Counted from the stretch's first letter, positions 16,127 through 25,515 are shown. The stretch is DNA of 64,000 bases from Qipengyuania atrilutea (GCF_013370205.1 NZ_JABWGV010000002.1:1-64000), one strand, 5' to 3'. Numbers and translations: made by a program. Notes: a model not told the origin generated them from the sequence alone.

Positions 16127-18085
16127 CTAGTTGTGTTGAATAACAGGGATAACATTTTCGGAACGATGTTTTTCCAACCAAGCTTGAAACATCAATATCG
16201 TCCAGATTTGGTATTGATGATGCCCCGACCCTTCGCAGTGTCTTTCCCAAATCTTTGTGACCGCACTTGGATTGAAGAAGCCCTCCTCCAGCAGGCGCCT
16301 AGGTTCCAGCAAATTATCAGCCCAGGAACGTAACGGTCCACGCAGCCAATCGCCTATCGGAATCCCGAATCCCATCTTCGGACGATCAACGATGCGCTGC
16401 GGAACATAACGATAAAGCAGTCTGCGCAAGATCTTTTTTCCAGAATTACCAGTTACTTTCTCAGCCAGCGGGATTTGCCAAGCAAATTCGACCACCTGCG
16501 GATCAAGAAAGGGAACTCTTGTTTCAAGGCTAACTGCCATGCTTGCTCGATCGACCTTCGTTAGAATGTCATCGGGAAGATAAGTTAGCGTATCGGCTAA
16601 CATCATTGCTTCGATATTGGAAAGCTCCCCACTTAAACCGCAGCTCAGATATGTCGGCGGCTCTTCACCACGGATAAGTAGGTCCGATGGATTGTCGAAG
16701 TGAGACACCAACTGTCGGTAAACGTCGCTTATATCTTCAGAGCTGAGTATGCGAGCAACCTTAGGCAATCGATCGCGTAAACCTTGATGCCGGAATTTTG
16801 CTGGTAGCTTGTTGACCATCGCTTGGGCAGCAATTGCGGTACTCGGACGCTCGAGAATGCTTGCGGCTGCGTTTCTAATTGGTGTCGGTAGCTTTCGGGA
16901 ATTTTTGAAGAGTCGATTGGCTAGGATGTACCTAGTATAGCCGCCAAATAGCTCATCTCCACCGTCACCGGATAACGCAACAGTAACGCGCCGTCTCGTC
17001 ATCCTGCTGACCAGAAAGGTCGGTATCTGAGAGGAATCAGCGAACGGCTCGTCCCAGAATTCTGGGATTTGAGGGATCAAATTCAGAGCGTCTTTCGGTG
17101 TAACGTACAATTCTTCATGATTAGTCCCGAGGTGCTTCGCAACCGCTGCCGCCACGTCGGCTTCGTTGTAGCCCTGCGATGTAAATCCAATAGTGAAGGT
17201 GTTGACGGGACGTTCCGAAATACTCTGCATCAAGGCTACAATTAAAGATGAGTCGATGCCGCCGGAAAGGAAGGCACCAAGCGGAACATCAGCAAGCATG
17301 CGCTGTTCGACCGCCTTACTAAGAATTTCATTCAGCCTCGAAACAGTGTCGCCCTCTCGGACCCCTTGAGCTCGCGCGCGAAGGACGGTTTGTTCCATAG
17401 ACCAATATTGTGATTGTTGGACGATGGATCCGCCTTCATCAATCTCAAGGTGGGTTCCGGGGTCAAGCTTTTTTACCTTTTCGAAAATTGAAAAAGGCCC
17501 CGGAACGTAATTATGCCGGAGAAACAACGCCAACGCATTGCGGTCTATGGTCGGATCGAAATCAGGGTGTGCCTTTAAGGCTTTTAGTTCCGACGCGAAC
17601 AAAAAGCTTTTGCCGCATCGACCATAAAAAAGCGGTTTCTCGCCAAATCTGTCCCTTGCGAGATGCAGTTTGCGCTCCCGCCTGTCCCAGATCGAGAGTG
17701 CGAACATGCCATTCAATCGAGGCAACGTTTTGCGAACACCCCACCTTGAAACTGCCTCCAACATAACTTCCGTATCCGAATGCCCAGACCAATTTATGGC
17801 ACCGGATTTTTCGAGTTCGGCCTTTAGCTCTTTGAAATTGTAAATTTCTCCATTGTATACCGTCACATAGCGCTGGCAGCGCGAAATCATTGGTTGATGA
17901 CCCGCACCAGACAGGTCTATTATCGACAGCCGGCGATGCCCTAAAGCGATTCCGTGACGCGGATCTGTCCACCGTCCCGCATCGTCCGGCCCACGATGCG
18001 CGAGTTGACGCGCCATGCCTTCGACTGTCGCCGAAAGTGCGCCGTTATTTTGTGCCACACCAATGAAACCAACGATCCCGCACAT
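16127..18085 (-). CDS. Asparagine synthetase (glutamine-hydrolysing)-like amidotransferase
   Basis: A 652-residue AsnB-family protein. Start ATG 18085 (not the in-frame TTG at 18091) places Cys2 at the new N-terminus as the glutaminase nucleophile (MCGIVGF). The Ntn domain (~2-200) has RHRRL-type and YNGEIYNF elements. The ATP-pyrophosphatase domain has the P-loop SGGIDSS and SGDGGDELFGGY. In a polysaccharide locus this family often amidates uronic acids (for example GalNAcA to GalNAcAN in some O-antigens) rather than making free asparagine. A nucleotide-sugar dehydrogenase that could supply the uronic acid is encoded at 27035-28303. No exosortase gene is present. Specificity is inference. 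Confidence 0.9.
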   Translation of the reverse strand: MCGIVGFIGVAQNNGALSATVEGMARQLAHRGPDDAGRWTDPRHGIALGHRRLSIIDLSGAGHQPMISRCQRYVTVYNGEIYNFKELKAELEKSGAINWSGHSDTEVMLEAVSRWGVRKTLPRLNGMFALSIWDRRERKLHLARDRFGEKPLFYGRCGKSFLFASELKALKAHPDFDPTIDRNALALFLRHNYVPGPFSIFEKVKKLDPGTHLEIDEGGSIVQQSQYWSMEQTVLRARAQGVREGDTVSRLNEILSKAVEQRMLADVPLGAFLSGGIDSSLIVALMQSISERPVNTFTIGFTSQGYNEADVAAAVAKHLGTNHEELYVTPKDALNLIPQIPEFWDEPFADSSQIPTFLVSRMTRRRVTVALSGDGGDELFGGYTRYILANRLFKNSRKLPTPIRNAAASILERPSTAIAAQAMVNKLPAKFRHQGLRDRLPKVARILSSEDISDVYRQLVSHFDNPSDLLIRGEEPPTYLSCGLSGELSNIEAMMLADTLTYLPDDILTKVDRASMAVSLETRVPFLDPQVVEFAWQIPLAEKVTGNSGKKILRRLLYRYVPQRIVDRPKMGFGIPIGDWLRGPLRSWADNLLEPRRLLEEGFFNPSAVTKIWERHCEGSGHHQYQIWTILMFQAWLEKHRSENVIPVIQHN

Positions 18086-18116
18086 GAGCAACCTTACCTA
18101 TTCGTCCGACGACGCC

Positions 18117-18149
18117 AGAGGGACCCTCTAATTGCCCCTCTTTGAGGGC
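18117..18149. other. Two adjacent palindromes between the glycosyltransferase and asnB-like genes
   Basis: AGAGGGACCCTCT (18117-18129) is a perfect 6-1-6 palindrome. Seven bases later CCCTC-TTT-GAGGG (18136-18148) forms a 5-bp hairpin. They lie in the leader of the asnB-like gene, about 30-65 nt before its ATG. There is no T-run, so they are not a clear terminator; operator or RNA hairpins are possible. Confidence 0.45.
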
Positions 18150-18206
18150 GCCGCCATCGTTAATGAAAATACAGCCGGTGAGCGATCTAAGAACTGAGAT
18201 AAAAGA

Positions 18207-19328
18207 TCACACAAGCTCGCGATAAAGTTCGGCGTACTGCTGCGCAACAGCCTGGATGCTGAAATGATTTTGTATCCTGACGCGAGCCGCTTTTCCAACC
18301 GCGTCGCGTTGATCATGTCCCATATCTACAGCTCGTAGCAGAGCCAAGTATATTTCAGCTTCATCTGTTCCTGATGCGATCAGTCCGCAGTTTTCTATCA
18401 AAGTCGGCGTCGCGCCCACAGGTGTGGCTACACAGAATTTTGCGCATGACATCGCTTCTCCAACAGCATTAGGAAAGCCTTCACCAAGAGATACGTTGGT
18501 AGCAATATCAAGGCCGCAAACGATTCGTGGCACGTCGCGGCGGTCGCCGAGCAATCGGAGGTTTCGTGACGGAATGCGCGATACGAGCGAATTTACATGC
18601 GGGTTATTTGCCGTCATGTCCTTTCCGGCTAAGACAAAGACCAAATCATCACGACTTTCGAGGAGTCGCGCGCATACTGAAAAAAAGGCAGCGTGATTCT
18701 TCCACGGGTCAAAGCGAGCCACCAGTCCGATCGCAAGTGTGTCATCTGATAGCCCAAGTTCGTTCCGAACTGAACGGCGGGCTTCGCTATCGGGACGGAA
18801 AATATTCGTATCAAAACCGTTAGGTATCAACCTACGCTTCGCGGGTTTGAAGCCGATAGCTTCATGGCCGCAAGCTGCGGCGGAGGAATTATAAATTATC
18901 GCATCGGCAAAACGCGATCCGCGCGCCTGTAAGCGAATGGCTGCCTGTTGATGTAACTTTGCGGTTTGAGCAATTGGCACTTGCTGCCTGATGTTCCATA
19001 CTAATGGTTGCTTTGAACGAGTTCGTACGGCAAAAAGAGAGGCCAAATTTCCGTGGTACATCCAGCCCTGAATGACATTTGGCTGGACGGTGCGCACGGC
19101 TTTTGCGGTTTGCAGCAAGAATGTATTCCAGAGCCCTTCCCGCTTTCGGCCCTCAAGCAAGACCGCTCCAGCAGCCTCTAGTGCGGGGGACAGTTCTCCT
19201 GGGCCAGTAAGGCTGAGTACGTGATGATTTAATTCCGGCGTATTTTCAACAAGCCGGACAAGCATGTGTTCAGCGCCCCCCGGTCCTAAACCTGATATGA
19301 AATGCAAAACGCGCAAAGCAACACCCAC
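18207..19328 (-). CDS. Glycosyltransferase family 4 (GT-B)
   Basis: A 373-residue GT-B transferase. The N-terminal domain opens with the loop GLGPGGAEHML. The C-terminal donor-binding domain has GLVARFDPWKNH and the nucleotide-sugar EGFPNAVGEAMSC segment (E-x7-E pattern). It probably adds one sugar to the lipid-linked repeat unit at the cytoplasmic membrane face. The start is GTG 19328 with AAGG about 7 nt upstream. It reads toward the asnB-like gene with a 121-bp gap and is divergent from the EpsG-like gene. Confidence 0.88.
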   Translation of the reverse strand: MGVALRVLHFISGLGPGGAEHMLVRLVENTPELNHHVLSLTGPGELSPALEAAGAVLLEGRKREGLWNTFLLQTAKAVRTVQPNVIQGWMYHGNLASLFAVRTRSKQPLVWNIRQQVPIAQTAKLHQQAAIRLQARGSRFADAIIYNSSAAACGHEAIGFKPAKRRLIPNGFDTNIFRPDSEARRSVRNELGLSDDTLAIGLVARFDPWKNHAAFFSVCARLLESRDDLVFVLAGKDMTANNPHVNSLVSRIPSRNLRLLGDRRDVPRIVCGLDIATNVSLGEGFPNAVGEAMSCAKFCVATPVGATPTLIENCGLIASGTDEAEIYLALLRAVDMGHDQRDAVGKAARVRIQNHFSIQAVAQQYAELYRELV

Positions 19329-19423
19329 ACCTAACCTTACCTTCTCCGGAGCTAGCTCGCCCTAAACCCTTGCAGGGCAGCCGACAATCGCGCAGATGTC
19401 CGCGGTCTAAAGGTACACCACGT

Positions 19424-20386
19424 ATGCCGTCACTTAAAATCAACCGCACCTATCAGGCCGTCGCCGTTGCGTTCCTTTTTTGCGGAGTGTTTTTCGCTGT
19501 CGATTGGCTAGAACGCTTTCCATACAATTTCCCTGACTTGTCCAATTACCGAGAAGGCTTTTCCAGTGGCTGGTATTTATTCTCGGTAATTAATTTAGAT
19601 TGGCTGCGCTTCTTTTTGTCTGAGGGTACGTGGGTTTACGGCTTCGATGCTCTGTGGCGCGAGCTTGGGGATATCGAGACAAGCTTCTTGGTCGTTAGCT
19701 TCGCTTCTTTGTTATTAATTAGTACTTATGTCTTGCGACAGAGCAGATCTGCCGCTCCGCTAATCTTCTTTATAAATCCAGCGTTCATACATTTGATTGT
19801 CGAGCAACTTAGGTCGGGCTTAGCCTGCGGGCTCTTTTTTACCGCGGTTCAGGCCAAGAGCCACTACGCTAAAATTCCTCTATTTCTTTTAGCCGCCTCA
19901 ATACACACCTCTTTTCTTCTTTTCCTTTCATTGTATTATCTGTATTTGTTCACTAAGAAAACTCGCATTATTGTATGGTTGACCGAAAGGTATGCGGTGT
20001 TTTTCATGGTATTGTTTGCGCTCGCACTTACGTTAGCTTTTTTCCGGGACGCCGCTTTGAGCGCCATTGATGATAACCGAGCATTTATACTAGAAGACCA
20101 AACTTCAGGCATATTGCTAGGTATCGCTTGGTCCACATTCATCGTCAGCTACATGATATTAAGAAACAATAAGCAGTTCGATTTTAACTTTTACTTTTTT
20201 GTACTTAACATAATGATGTTTATTGCATCGATATTTGCCGGGGAATATGGGGCCCGCTTCGTGTCGGTAGCCATCCCAGCACTAGCAGTCCTTAGTCAAG
20301 ATGTGCCAAAAGAGCGCCGTCATCTATTTTATTTCCAATATGTTCTTTTCTCTACGATTTATTTCGTAATTTGGGCGAATGGATAG
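19424..20386 (+). CDS. EpsG-family polysaccharide polymerase (Wzy-like)
   Basis: A 320-residue polytopic membrane protein with about 9-10 hydrophobic helices. It shows the EpsG pattern: NFPDLSNYREGF in the first periplasmic loop, WVYGFDALWRE, and EQLRSGLACGLF. Family members polymerise repeat units of EPS in the periplasm. The coding sequence is conspicuously AT-rich, as usual for Wzy genes. ATG 19424 is preferred, with AAAGG upstream; the frame is open to 19370. Its TAG overlaps a possible GTG start of the next gene (TAGTG). Confidence 0.82.
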   Translation: MPSLKINRTYQAVAVAFLFCGVFFAVDWLERFPYNFPDLSNYREGFSSGWYLFSVINLDWLRFFLSEGTWVYGFDALWRELGDIETSFLVVSFASLLLISTYVLRQSRSAAPLIFFINPAFIHLIVEQLRSGLACGLFFTAVQAKSHYAKIPLFLLAASIHTSFLLFLSLYYLYLFTKKTRIIVWLTERYAVFFMVLFALALTLAFFRDAALSAIDDNRAFILEDQTSGILLGIAWSTFIVSYMILRNNKQFDFNFYFFVLNIMMFIASIFAGEYGARFVSVAIPALAVLSQDVPKERRHLFYFQYVLFSTIYFVIWANG

Positions 20387-22050
20387 TGCATCGTTTAGTC
20401 GATCCCATGAGGCGTACGATCTTACAGTTCATGTCGGTCGCGCCATTTATTCTGGCAGCGGGATCGGATAAGTTTGTTACGCGAACTGTCTACTCAACTG
20501 ACGAGCTAGAGCAGCTTTCAATCTCTCGGGACCGGGTCCAATTAAATGACAAATATCGAAGCGGGATTTTCATTTGGAGAACAGGAAATTTTTCTGACCG
20601 GATAAAACGCGATTCAAATTCTTTGTTGTATGTGCGGTCAGCATTGAAAGGGTCGCGCGAGGGGGCGTGGGTTAGAGAGGGCTTGGTTGCAACGCCCGAG
20701 ATGCTCGCGAATGGCAAGAGATTGATTGATCACACGGCTTTATTACAAGAGCTTTTTGAACTTGCGGGCGAAGGCGTCACACTGCGTTTAGATGGCGCCT
20801 ACCATATCTCGGCGATGGTGGCCGTGGCGAACCGATCGAAGTTTGTCGTTGAGGGGCGAGGATCTATCACTGTGAAGGGCGGCACGCCCGTGGCCTACGG
20901 TTTCGGAATGCTCTATTTTTCCCAATGCACTGGATTCAAGCTAATGGGACTGACTCTCGATGCTGCCCGGGATACTCGGCAGGCCGCAGAGGTTCACGCT
21001 CATTCTGTTACGTTTCAATCTTGCCATGAGTTTTCGTGTATCGGACTTCGGGTACGGAATGCCGTTTGTGATGGCATCTTTTTGTATTCGGCTGAACCAG
21101 CTAAATTTGACACGCACTGCAGTGACTTTTTGTTAAAAGATTGTTCAGTAGATGGAAGCTACCGGCAGGGTTGTTCTATCATCGAAGCGCGAAATGGTGT
21201 AATTGATGGAGGCCATTATAGTGGCACGCAAGGTACCGCTCCGGGAGCCGGCATAGATCTCGAAAGTGATGCCGGGGCGCCAGACGGAGCTATTAGTGAC
21301 ATTACTTTGAAGAACGTAGATTTCGCTCAGAATGATGGGTTTGGTGTTCTGGTTGCTACAGTAGCGTCGCCGCGTAATATAAAGGTCCTGAACTGCAGCT
21401 TTCGAAGCAATCGCTTGGGAGCGATTTCGTTTGGAGCGGAATCTGGTTTTATTACCGGTTCAAAGATCACGGGGTTTCTCTCGACGGCATTTCGCGGCGC
21501 AATTGACTTTCCAGCAGCGAAAAGACAGATGAGCGCGATACGAATACGTGTTGTTGACACCGAATTTGCGGACGTTGCAAGCGCTCACTCAGAAGCACCT
21601 CTAATCTACGTCCATGAAAATGCTTATGCCCCTGTTGAGGTGGATACCTTAGTCTGTAAGCACTCAAGCGTCGCGATAGCGCGACTTGGTCGTGAAGGAA
21701 GCGCCCTCCGTCGGGCCTACATTACAGCCCACCCAAGCATATGTAACCATGCAATCGCCTTGGCCGGAAATGAAACTGAATTTACGGATAATACGATTGT
21801 TGGCAGCGAGGGAGCGGTTTTGGTGGTGGTTGGCCAAAGGACGCTTATCACGAGAAACCAGTTCAGAGAAATCAGACATACGGACTGGGAGGGGGCAATC
21901 CGGGTAATCGCACCAAGCGCAATTATCGAAAAGAATTACCTGCAAGGGAATGGCGAAGTCGCATTACGCCTTGAAGCTATAAGTAAATCTATCAGAGAGA
22001 ATGAGTTTGATGGATTTAGTACCGCTGTCGTCAGGTCATTTCTTAAGTAA
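20386..22050 (+). CDS. Secreted right-handed parallel beta-helix protein
   Basis: A ~554-residue protein with an N-terminal hydrophobic signal (MSVAPFILAAG). Residues ~150-540 form repeated short beta-strand turns (for example NVDFAQNDGFGV, NCSFRSNRLGAI, NTIVGSEGAVLV, NQFREIRHTDWE), the pattern of pectate-lyase-like beta-helices. In EPS loci such proteins can be lyases, C5-epimerases or acetyl-esterase partners; no catalytic set can be fixed by eye. The start is uncertain: GTG 20386 overlaps the EpsG stop, ATG 20407 gives a tighter signal peptide, and the frame is open to TTG 20371. Probably periplasmic or exported. Confidence 0.75.
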   Translation: MHRLVDPMRRTILQFMSVAPFILAAGSDKFVTRTVYSTDELEQLSISRDRVQLNDKYRSGIFIWRTGNFSDRIKRDSNSLLYVRSALKGSREGAWVREGLVATPEMLANGKRLIDHTALLQELFELAGEGVTLRLDGAYHISAMVAVANRSKFVVEGRGSITVKGGTPVAYGFGMLYFSQCTGFKLMGLTLDAARDTRQAAEVHAHSVTFQSCHEFSCIGLRVRNAVCDGIFLYSAEPAKFDTHCSDFLLKDCSVDGSYRQGCSIIEARNGVIDGGHYSGTQGTAPGAGIDLESDAGAPDGAISDITLKNVDFAQNDGFGVLVATVASPRNIKVLNCSFRSNRLGAISFGAESGFITGSKITGFLSTAFRGAIDFPAAKRQMSAIRIRVVDTEFADVASAHSEAPLIYVHENAYAPVEVDTLVCKHSSVAIARLGREGSALRRAYITAHPSICNHAIALAGNETEFTDNTIVGSEGAVLVVVGQRTLITRNQFREIRHTDWEGAIRVIAPSAIIEKNYLQGNGEVALRLEAISKSIRENEFDGFSTAVVRSFLK

Positions 22051-22055
22051 CCTCG

Positions 22056-23174
22056 ATGCGAAAGCGGGCGCACGCAGATATCGCGGTTTATCTTCCTTCG
22101 CTCGAGGGCGGGGGTGCCGAGAGAGTTTTCGTTACACTCGCGAATGGCTTTTCCGCCCGCGGATATTCAGTCGACCTCGTTCTCGTGAACGCAACAGGCC
22201 CATATATCCCTTTGGTAGACGAATCAGTCCGTATCATCAATCTTCGAAAGGCCAGCGTCTTTAAAAGCATCGGAGCACTCGCTTCCTATTTGAGGGAGGA
22301 GCGACCGAGATGCTTTCTAAGCGGCCTTAGTCATGCCAACGTAGCTGGGCTGATTGCGATACTTATGTCTGGCTCACCTGTAAGATCGGTTATAAGTGAA
22401 AGGGTAAGCCTCTCGGCCTCCCGACTCTATCAGAAAAGCGTGAAGGACCGAGCTACTCGTTTACTGATGCACCTACTTTACAAAAGGGCAGACATAATTA
22501 CAGTTGTGGCGAAAAAGATTTCGGATGAACTAGTTAGTGAATTACGTCTTTCTCCGCACAAAATTGAAACTATTTTCAATCCGGTCGAGCGCGCGACTAT
22601 CTTAAGAGCATTGCGGGGGCCACCTCCTCATCCTTGGCTGAATAAAGGCGCATCGTCGCCTGTTATCATAGGTTGCGGACGGCTTACGGCGCAAAAAGAC
22701 TTTCATACACTTTTGCGAGCGTTCGCTATTTTAAGAACCACGCGAACAGCAAAACTTATAATACTAGGCGAAGGCGAGGACCGCGCCAGCTTAGAGCGAG
22801 AGATTATAAGGGCCGGTTTGAAAGACGACGTCGAAATGCCCGGATTCGTTAAGCGCCCGGTTGATTACATGGCGCATTGCTCTGTATTTGTACTTTCATC
22901 CCGTTACGAAGGCCTTCCTGGAGCGTTAGTCCAAGCACTTCACTGCAACGTACCGTTGGTCAGTACTGATTGCCCGACGGGTCCGGAGGAAATTCTCGAA
23001 CGAGGTCGCTGGGGTCAGTTGGTCCCAGTAGGTGACCCCCATGCGATGAGCGTTGCGATCGAGAAGGCAATCGATGGGGCCAATACTGACACGACCGCAC
23101 GACAAATTGCCTTCAGGGAAAGTTACGCTATTGATGAATATCTTCGCGTCCTCGGTCTACCACCTCAGAAGTAA
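22056..23174 (+). CDS. Glycosyltransferase family 4 (GT-B)
   Basis: A 372-residue GT-B transferase. The acceptor loop SLEGGGAERVFV is near residue 15-26. The donor domain has GCGRLTAQKDFHTLLRAF and SSRYEGLPGALVQALHC, the usual EGxPxxxxEA-like segment with Gln in place of the second Glu (ALVQAL). It follows the beta-helix gene by 5 bp on the same strand, so EpsG, beta-helix and this enzyme probably form one transcription unit. The donor sugar is unknown. Confidence 0.88.
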   Translation: MRKRAHADIAVYLPSLEGGGAERVFVTLANGFSARGYSVDLVLVNATGPYIPLVDESVRIINLRKASVFKSIGALASYLREERPRCFLSGLSHANVAGLIAILMSGSPVRSVISERVSLSASRLYQKSVKDRATRLLMHLLYKRADIITVVAKKISDELVSELRLSPHKIETIFNPVERATILRALRGPPPHPWLNKGASSPVIIGCGRLTAQKDFHTLLRAFAILRTTRTAKLIILGEGEDRASLEREIIRAGLKDDVEMPGFVKRPVDYMAHCSVFVLSSRYEGLPGALVQALHCNVPLVSTDCPTGPEEILERGRWGQLVPVGDPHAMSVAIEKAIDGANTDTTARQIAFRESYAIDEYLRVLGLPPQK

Positions 23175-23192
23175 AGTCGTTCCCTTATGGCG

Positions 23193-23213
23193 AAAGCTGT
23201 GAGCAAAGCTTTT
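23193..23213. terminator. Possible bidirectional terminator hairpin between convergent genes
   Basis: AAAGCT (23193-23198) and AGCTTT (23207-23212) form a 6-bp stem with an 8-nt loop and short A and T runs on each side. It lies between the convergent GT4 and GT2 genes and overlaps the GT2 stop codon. The T-run is short, so this is weak. Confidence 0.35.
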
Positions 23214-24375
23214 ACCATCGACTCCTATGGGCGAACAGAATTTGCTCATAACTATCGTCAGAACTTTTGACGGTTACCTCCTCGCCCTCCAAATATACCA
23301 AAATCGACCGGCTGTCGGCGCTCTTCTTCACGAAAGTCGCAATTGCGCGTGCGATACTCCGAGGAGTTTTACCACGCAATATCGTTCGGCAAATAGCTAC
23401 GGCGCAGCCTAGACGTCCATGAAGTCGTGTCATGTCGCGAATATACAGTCCGGCAGCCAACGGTGAAGCGGCAAGCAATCCAGCGCGCGCCAATTTGGAA
23501 AGTCCGTCCCTGTTCGCGCGGAAGTCCAAATGCAGCTCAGCTCGACGTAACCCAACCGCAAACTTCGCCACCGCTTTGGGTATTACTGGCCACCAAGATA
23601 CGTAATTTTGAAGAGCAAACCGATAATACTCATAATCACCGTACGCGCGCATACCGCGATTTAACTGACTGAGACGCGGCTCACCATGATCGTGAAAAAC
23701 GCGAGCGGGCTCTTCGATGAACCGCGTTTTATACTCCTGCGCTAACTCGAGCCACAGGCGACCTTCAGGGATGAATTTGGTCGGTAAGTGTGTTGGAAAA
23801 GGATGCTTTTTTAATATTGCAGTTTGAATAATACCTATTCGCTCGGAAGTCATGCCCAAGATGAATGTCGCTCGAGCGCTATCAGAATCAACGACATCGT
23901 GCGGTGCGGGAGCACCAACCAACTTTCCCCCCGCATCGATACATCGGGCAGTCACTCCAGCAAACTCAGATCTTCGGTCGATCGGTATCTCACTCCACGC
24001 TCGATTAAAAATCTCTAGAGCGGTCGGCATCAATTCATCATCCGAATCAATTGTCAAAAAAAGTTTGCCAGCAGCCAGCGCCGCGCCCCGATTGATCGCC
24101 GTATGCTTTCCGCCATTTGGTTGCCAAACGTAGCGAAGTGGGAAACTTGCAATAGCTGCAAACTTAGCTACTTCGGCTGCTGTATCATCTGATGAGCCAT
24201 CATCGACAATAAGCCATTCGAAGTCCCGAAAGCTTTGGACATTAATGCTTCGAAAGAGGCGAGTAAGTGTTGCTGAACGGTTATAAGTCGGGGTAAACAC
24301 CGTGAACAAAGGCAGTTCTTGGCCAGCTTGCGCTTTTTTCATGTTTCTAATACATCTCTGAAAGTAACCGAGCAT
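23212..24375 (-). CDS. Glycosyltransferase family 2 (GT-A)
   Basis: A 387-residue GT-A enzyme beginning with FTVFTPTYNRSATLTRLF, the nucleotide-binding VDDGSSDDT motif and the metal-binding DSDDE (DxD). Acceptor-side residues include EGRLWLELA and a FHDHGEPR element. The C-terminal ~120 residues are basic and may be amphipathic. ATG 24375 leaves only 15 bp to the divergent gene at 24391; ATG 24342 (MKKAQAGQE) is a reasonable alternative start. It probably acts in repeat-unit assembly. Confidence 0.87.
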   Translation of the reverse strand: MLGYFQRCIRNMKKAQAGQELPLFTVFTPTYNRSATLTRLFRSINVQSFRDFEWLIVDDGSSDDTAAEVAKFAAIASFPLRYVWQPNGGKHTAINRGAALAAGKLFLTIDSDDELMPTALEIFNRAWSEIPIDRRSEFAGVTARCIDAGGKLVGAPAPHDVVDSDSARATFILGMTSERIGIIQTAILKKHPFPTHLPTKFIPEGRLWLELAQEYKTRFIEEPARVFHDHGEPRLSQLNRGMRAYGDYEYYRFALQNYVSWWPVIPKAVAKFAVGLRRAELHLDFRANRDGLSKLARAGLLAASPLAAGLYIRDMTRLHGRLGCAVAICRTILRGKTPRSIARAIATFVKKSADSRSILVYLEGEEVTVKSSDDSYEQILFAHRSRW

Positions 24376-24390
24376 TTCTGATATCTACGT

Positions 24391-25515
24391 ATGACAACAA
24401 TTGCCTTCATAGTAAATGATTCGAACTTCTTTATTACCCATCGTCTTAACCTAGCTGTTGCTTGTAGGATTAAGGGCTACCGAACGATTATAGTTTCTCC
24501 GCCGTGGCCCGACTTAACCGTGTTGAAAAAGTACCAGATTGAACATGTAGAAACCGACACAGTCCGGGAACGAAACTCCGTTATTAGCCAGATGAGGCTG
24601 TTCTTTACTTACTTTTCGATCGTGAAGGCCATACGGCCAGACTTGGTGCATTTGATTACGGCGAAGCCGATAATTCTTGCAGGTATCGCGGCGAGAATAC
24701 TTCGCATTCCCGTTGTTGCAGCGGTATCTGGCCTAGGTTTTGCATTTATCGGCCGCTCACTGAGAACCAAAATCCTTCGCTGGTTGGTAGGCAAAGGGTA
24801 CGCCCTATCGCTCAACTCCGACCGAAATACAGTTATTTTTCAAAATACGAGTGACAGGGATCTCCTGCTCGAAAATGGATCAATCAGATGGCCCGCTTTA
24901 GTCTTGATTCCGGGGTCGGGTGTAAATCTAGATCAAATTGACGTCCGCTCAGAACCGACCGGATCAGTAGTCGTACTGCTTCCTGCAAGGTTGCTCGGCG
25001 ACAAGGGCGTAAGGGAGTTCGTTGAGGCTGCTCGGCTCGTCAAAACAAAACACGGCGATGTCGTTTTCCGACTGCAAGGCAAAATTGATGAGCAGAACCC
25101 AACTGCGATATCTTTGTCGGAACTGTCAGACTGGGTTGCCGAAGGAGTAGTTGAATACGAGCCGTTCAGCAGCGATCCAAATGAAATGTTCGGCAGCTCA
25201 CACATCGTCGTTCTGCCATCCTATCGTGAAGGATTTTCAAAAAGTCTTATCGATGCAGCGGCGGCCGGGCGGCCAGTTATCACGAGTGACGTACCAGGTT
25301 GCCGCGATGCGATCATCCCAGGCATAACCGGACTGTTGGTCCCAGCGCGAGACGCACACGCTTTGGCTGAAGCGACTTCCGCGCTTGTTGAAAACCCTGC
25401 GCTCCGGGAACAAATGGGGAGAGCTGCGCGACGCCATGCCGAAAAAGAATTTGACATCCGAATAGTCACTCAAATCCATCTGGATATTTATGAACGCGCG
25501 CTCGAAAAGACATGA
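24391..25515 (+). CDS. Glycosyltransferase family 4, PglA-like
   Basis: A 374-residue GT-B transferase starting with IVNDSNFFITHRLNLA, an opening typical of PglA/WbpX-like enzymes, with HLITAKPIILAGIAARI and SGLGFAFIG in the acceptor domain. The donor domain has LPARLLGDKGVREFVEAA and LPSYREGFSKSLIDAAA. PglA adds GalNAc onto a di-N-acetylbacillosamine-type first sugar. Here it is followed, with an ATGA overlap, by a sugar epimerase/reductase gene and faces a PglC-like gene, so it is a good candidate for the second step of assembly. Confidence 0.87.
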   Translation: MTTIAFIVNDSNFFITHRLNLAVACRIKGYRTIIVSPPWPDLTVLKKYQIEHVETDTVRERNSVISQMRLFFTYFSIVKAIRPDLVHLITAKPIILAGIAARILRIPVVAAVSGLGFAFIGRSLRTKILRWLVGKGYALSLNSDRNTVIFQNTSDRDLLLENGSIRWPALVLIPGSGVNLDQIDVRSEPTGSVVVLLPARLLGDKGVREFVEAARLVKTKHGDVVFRLQGKIDEQNPTAISLSELSDWVAEGVVEYEPFSSDPNEMFGSSHIVVLPSYREGFSKSLIDAAAAGRPVITSDVPGCRDAIIPGITGLLVPARDAHALAEATSALVENPALREQMGRAARRHAEKEFDIRIVTQIHLDIYERALEKT

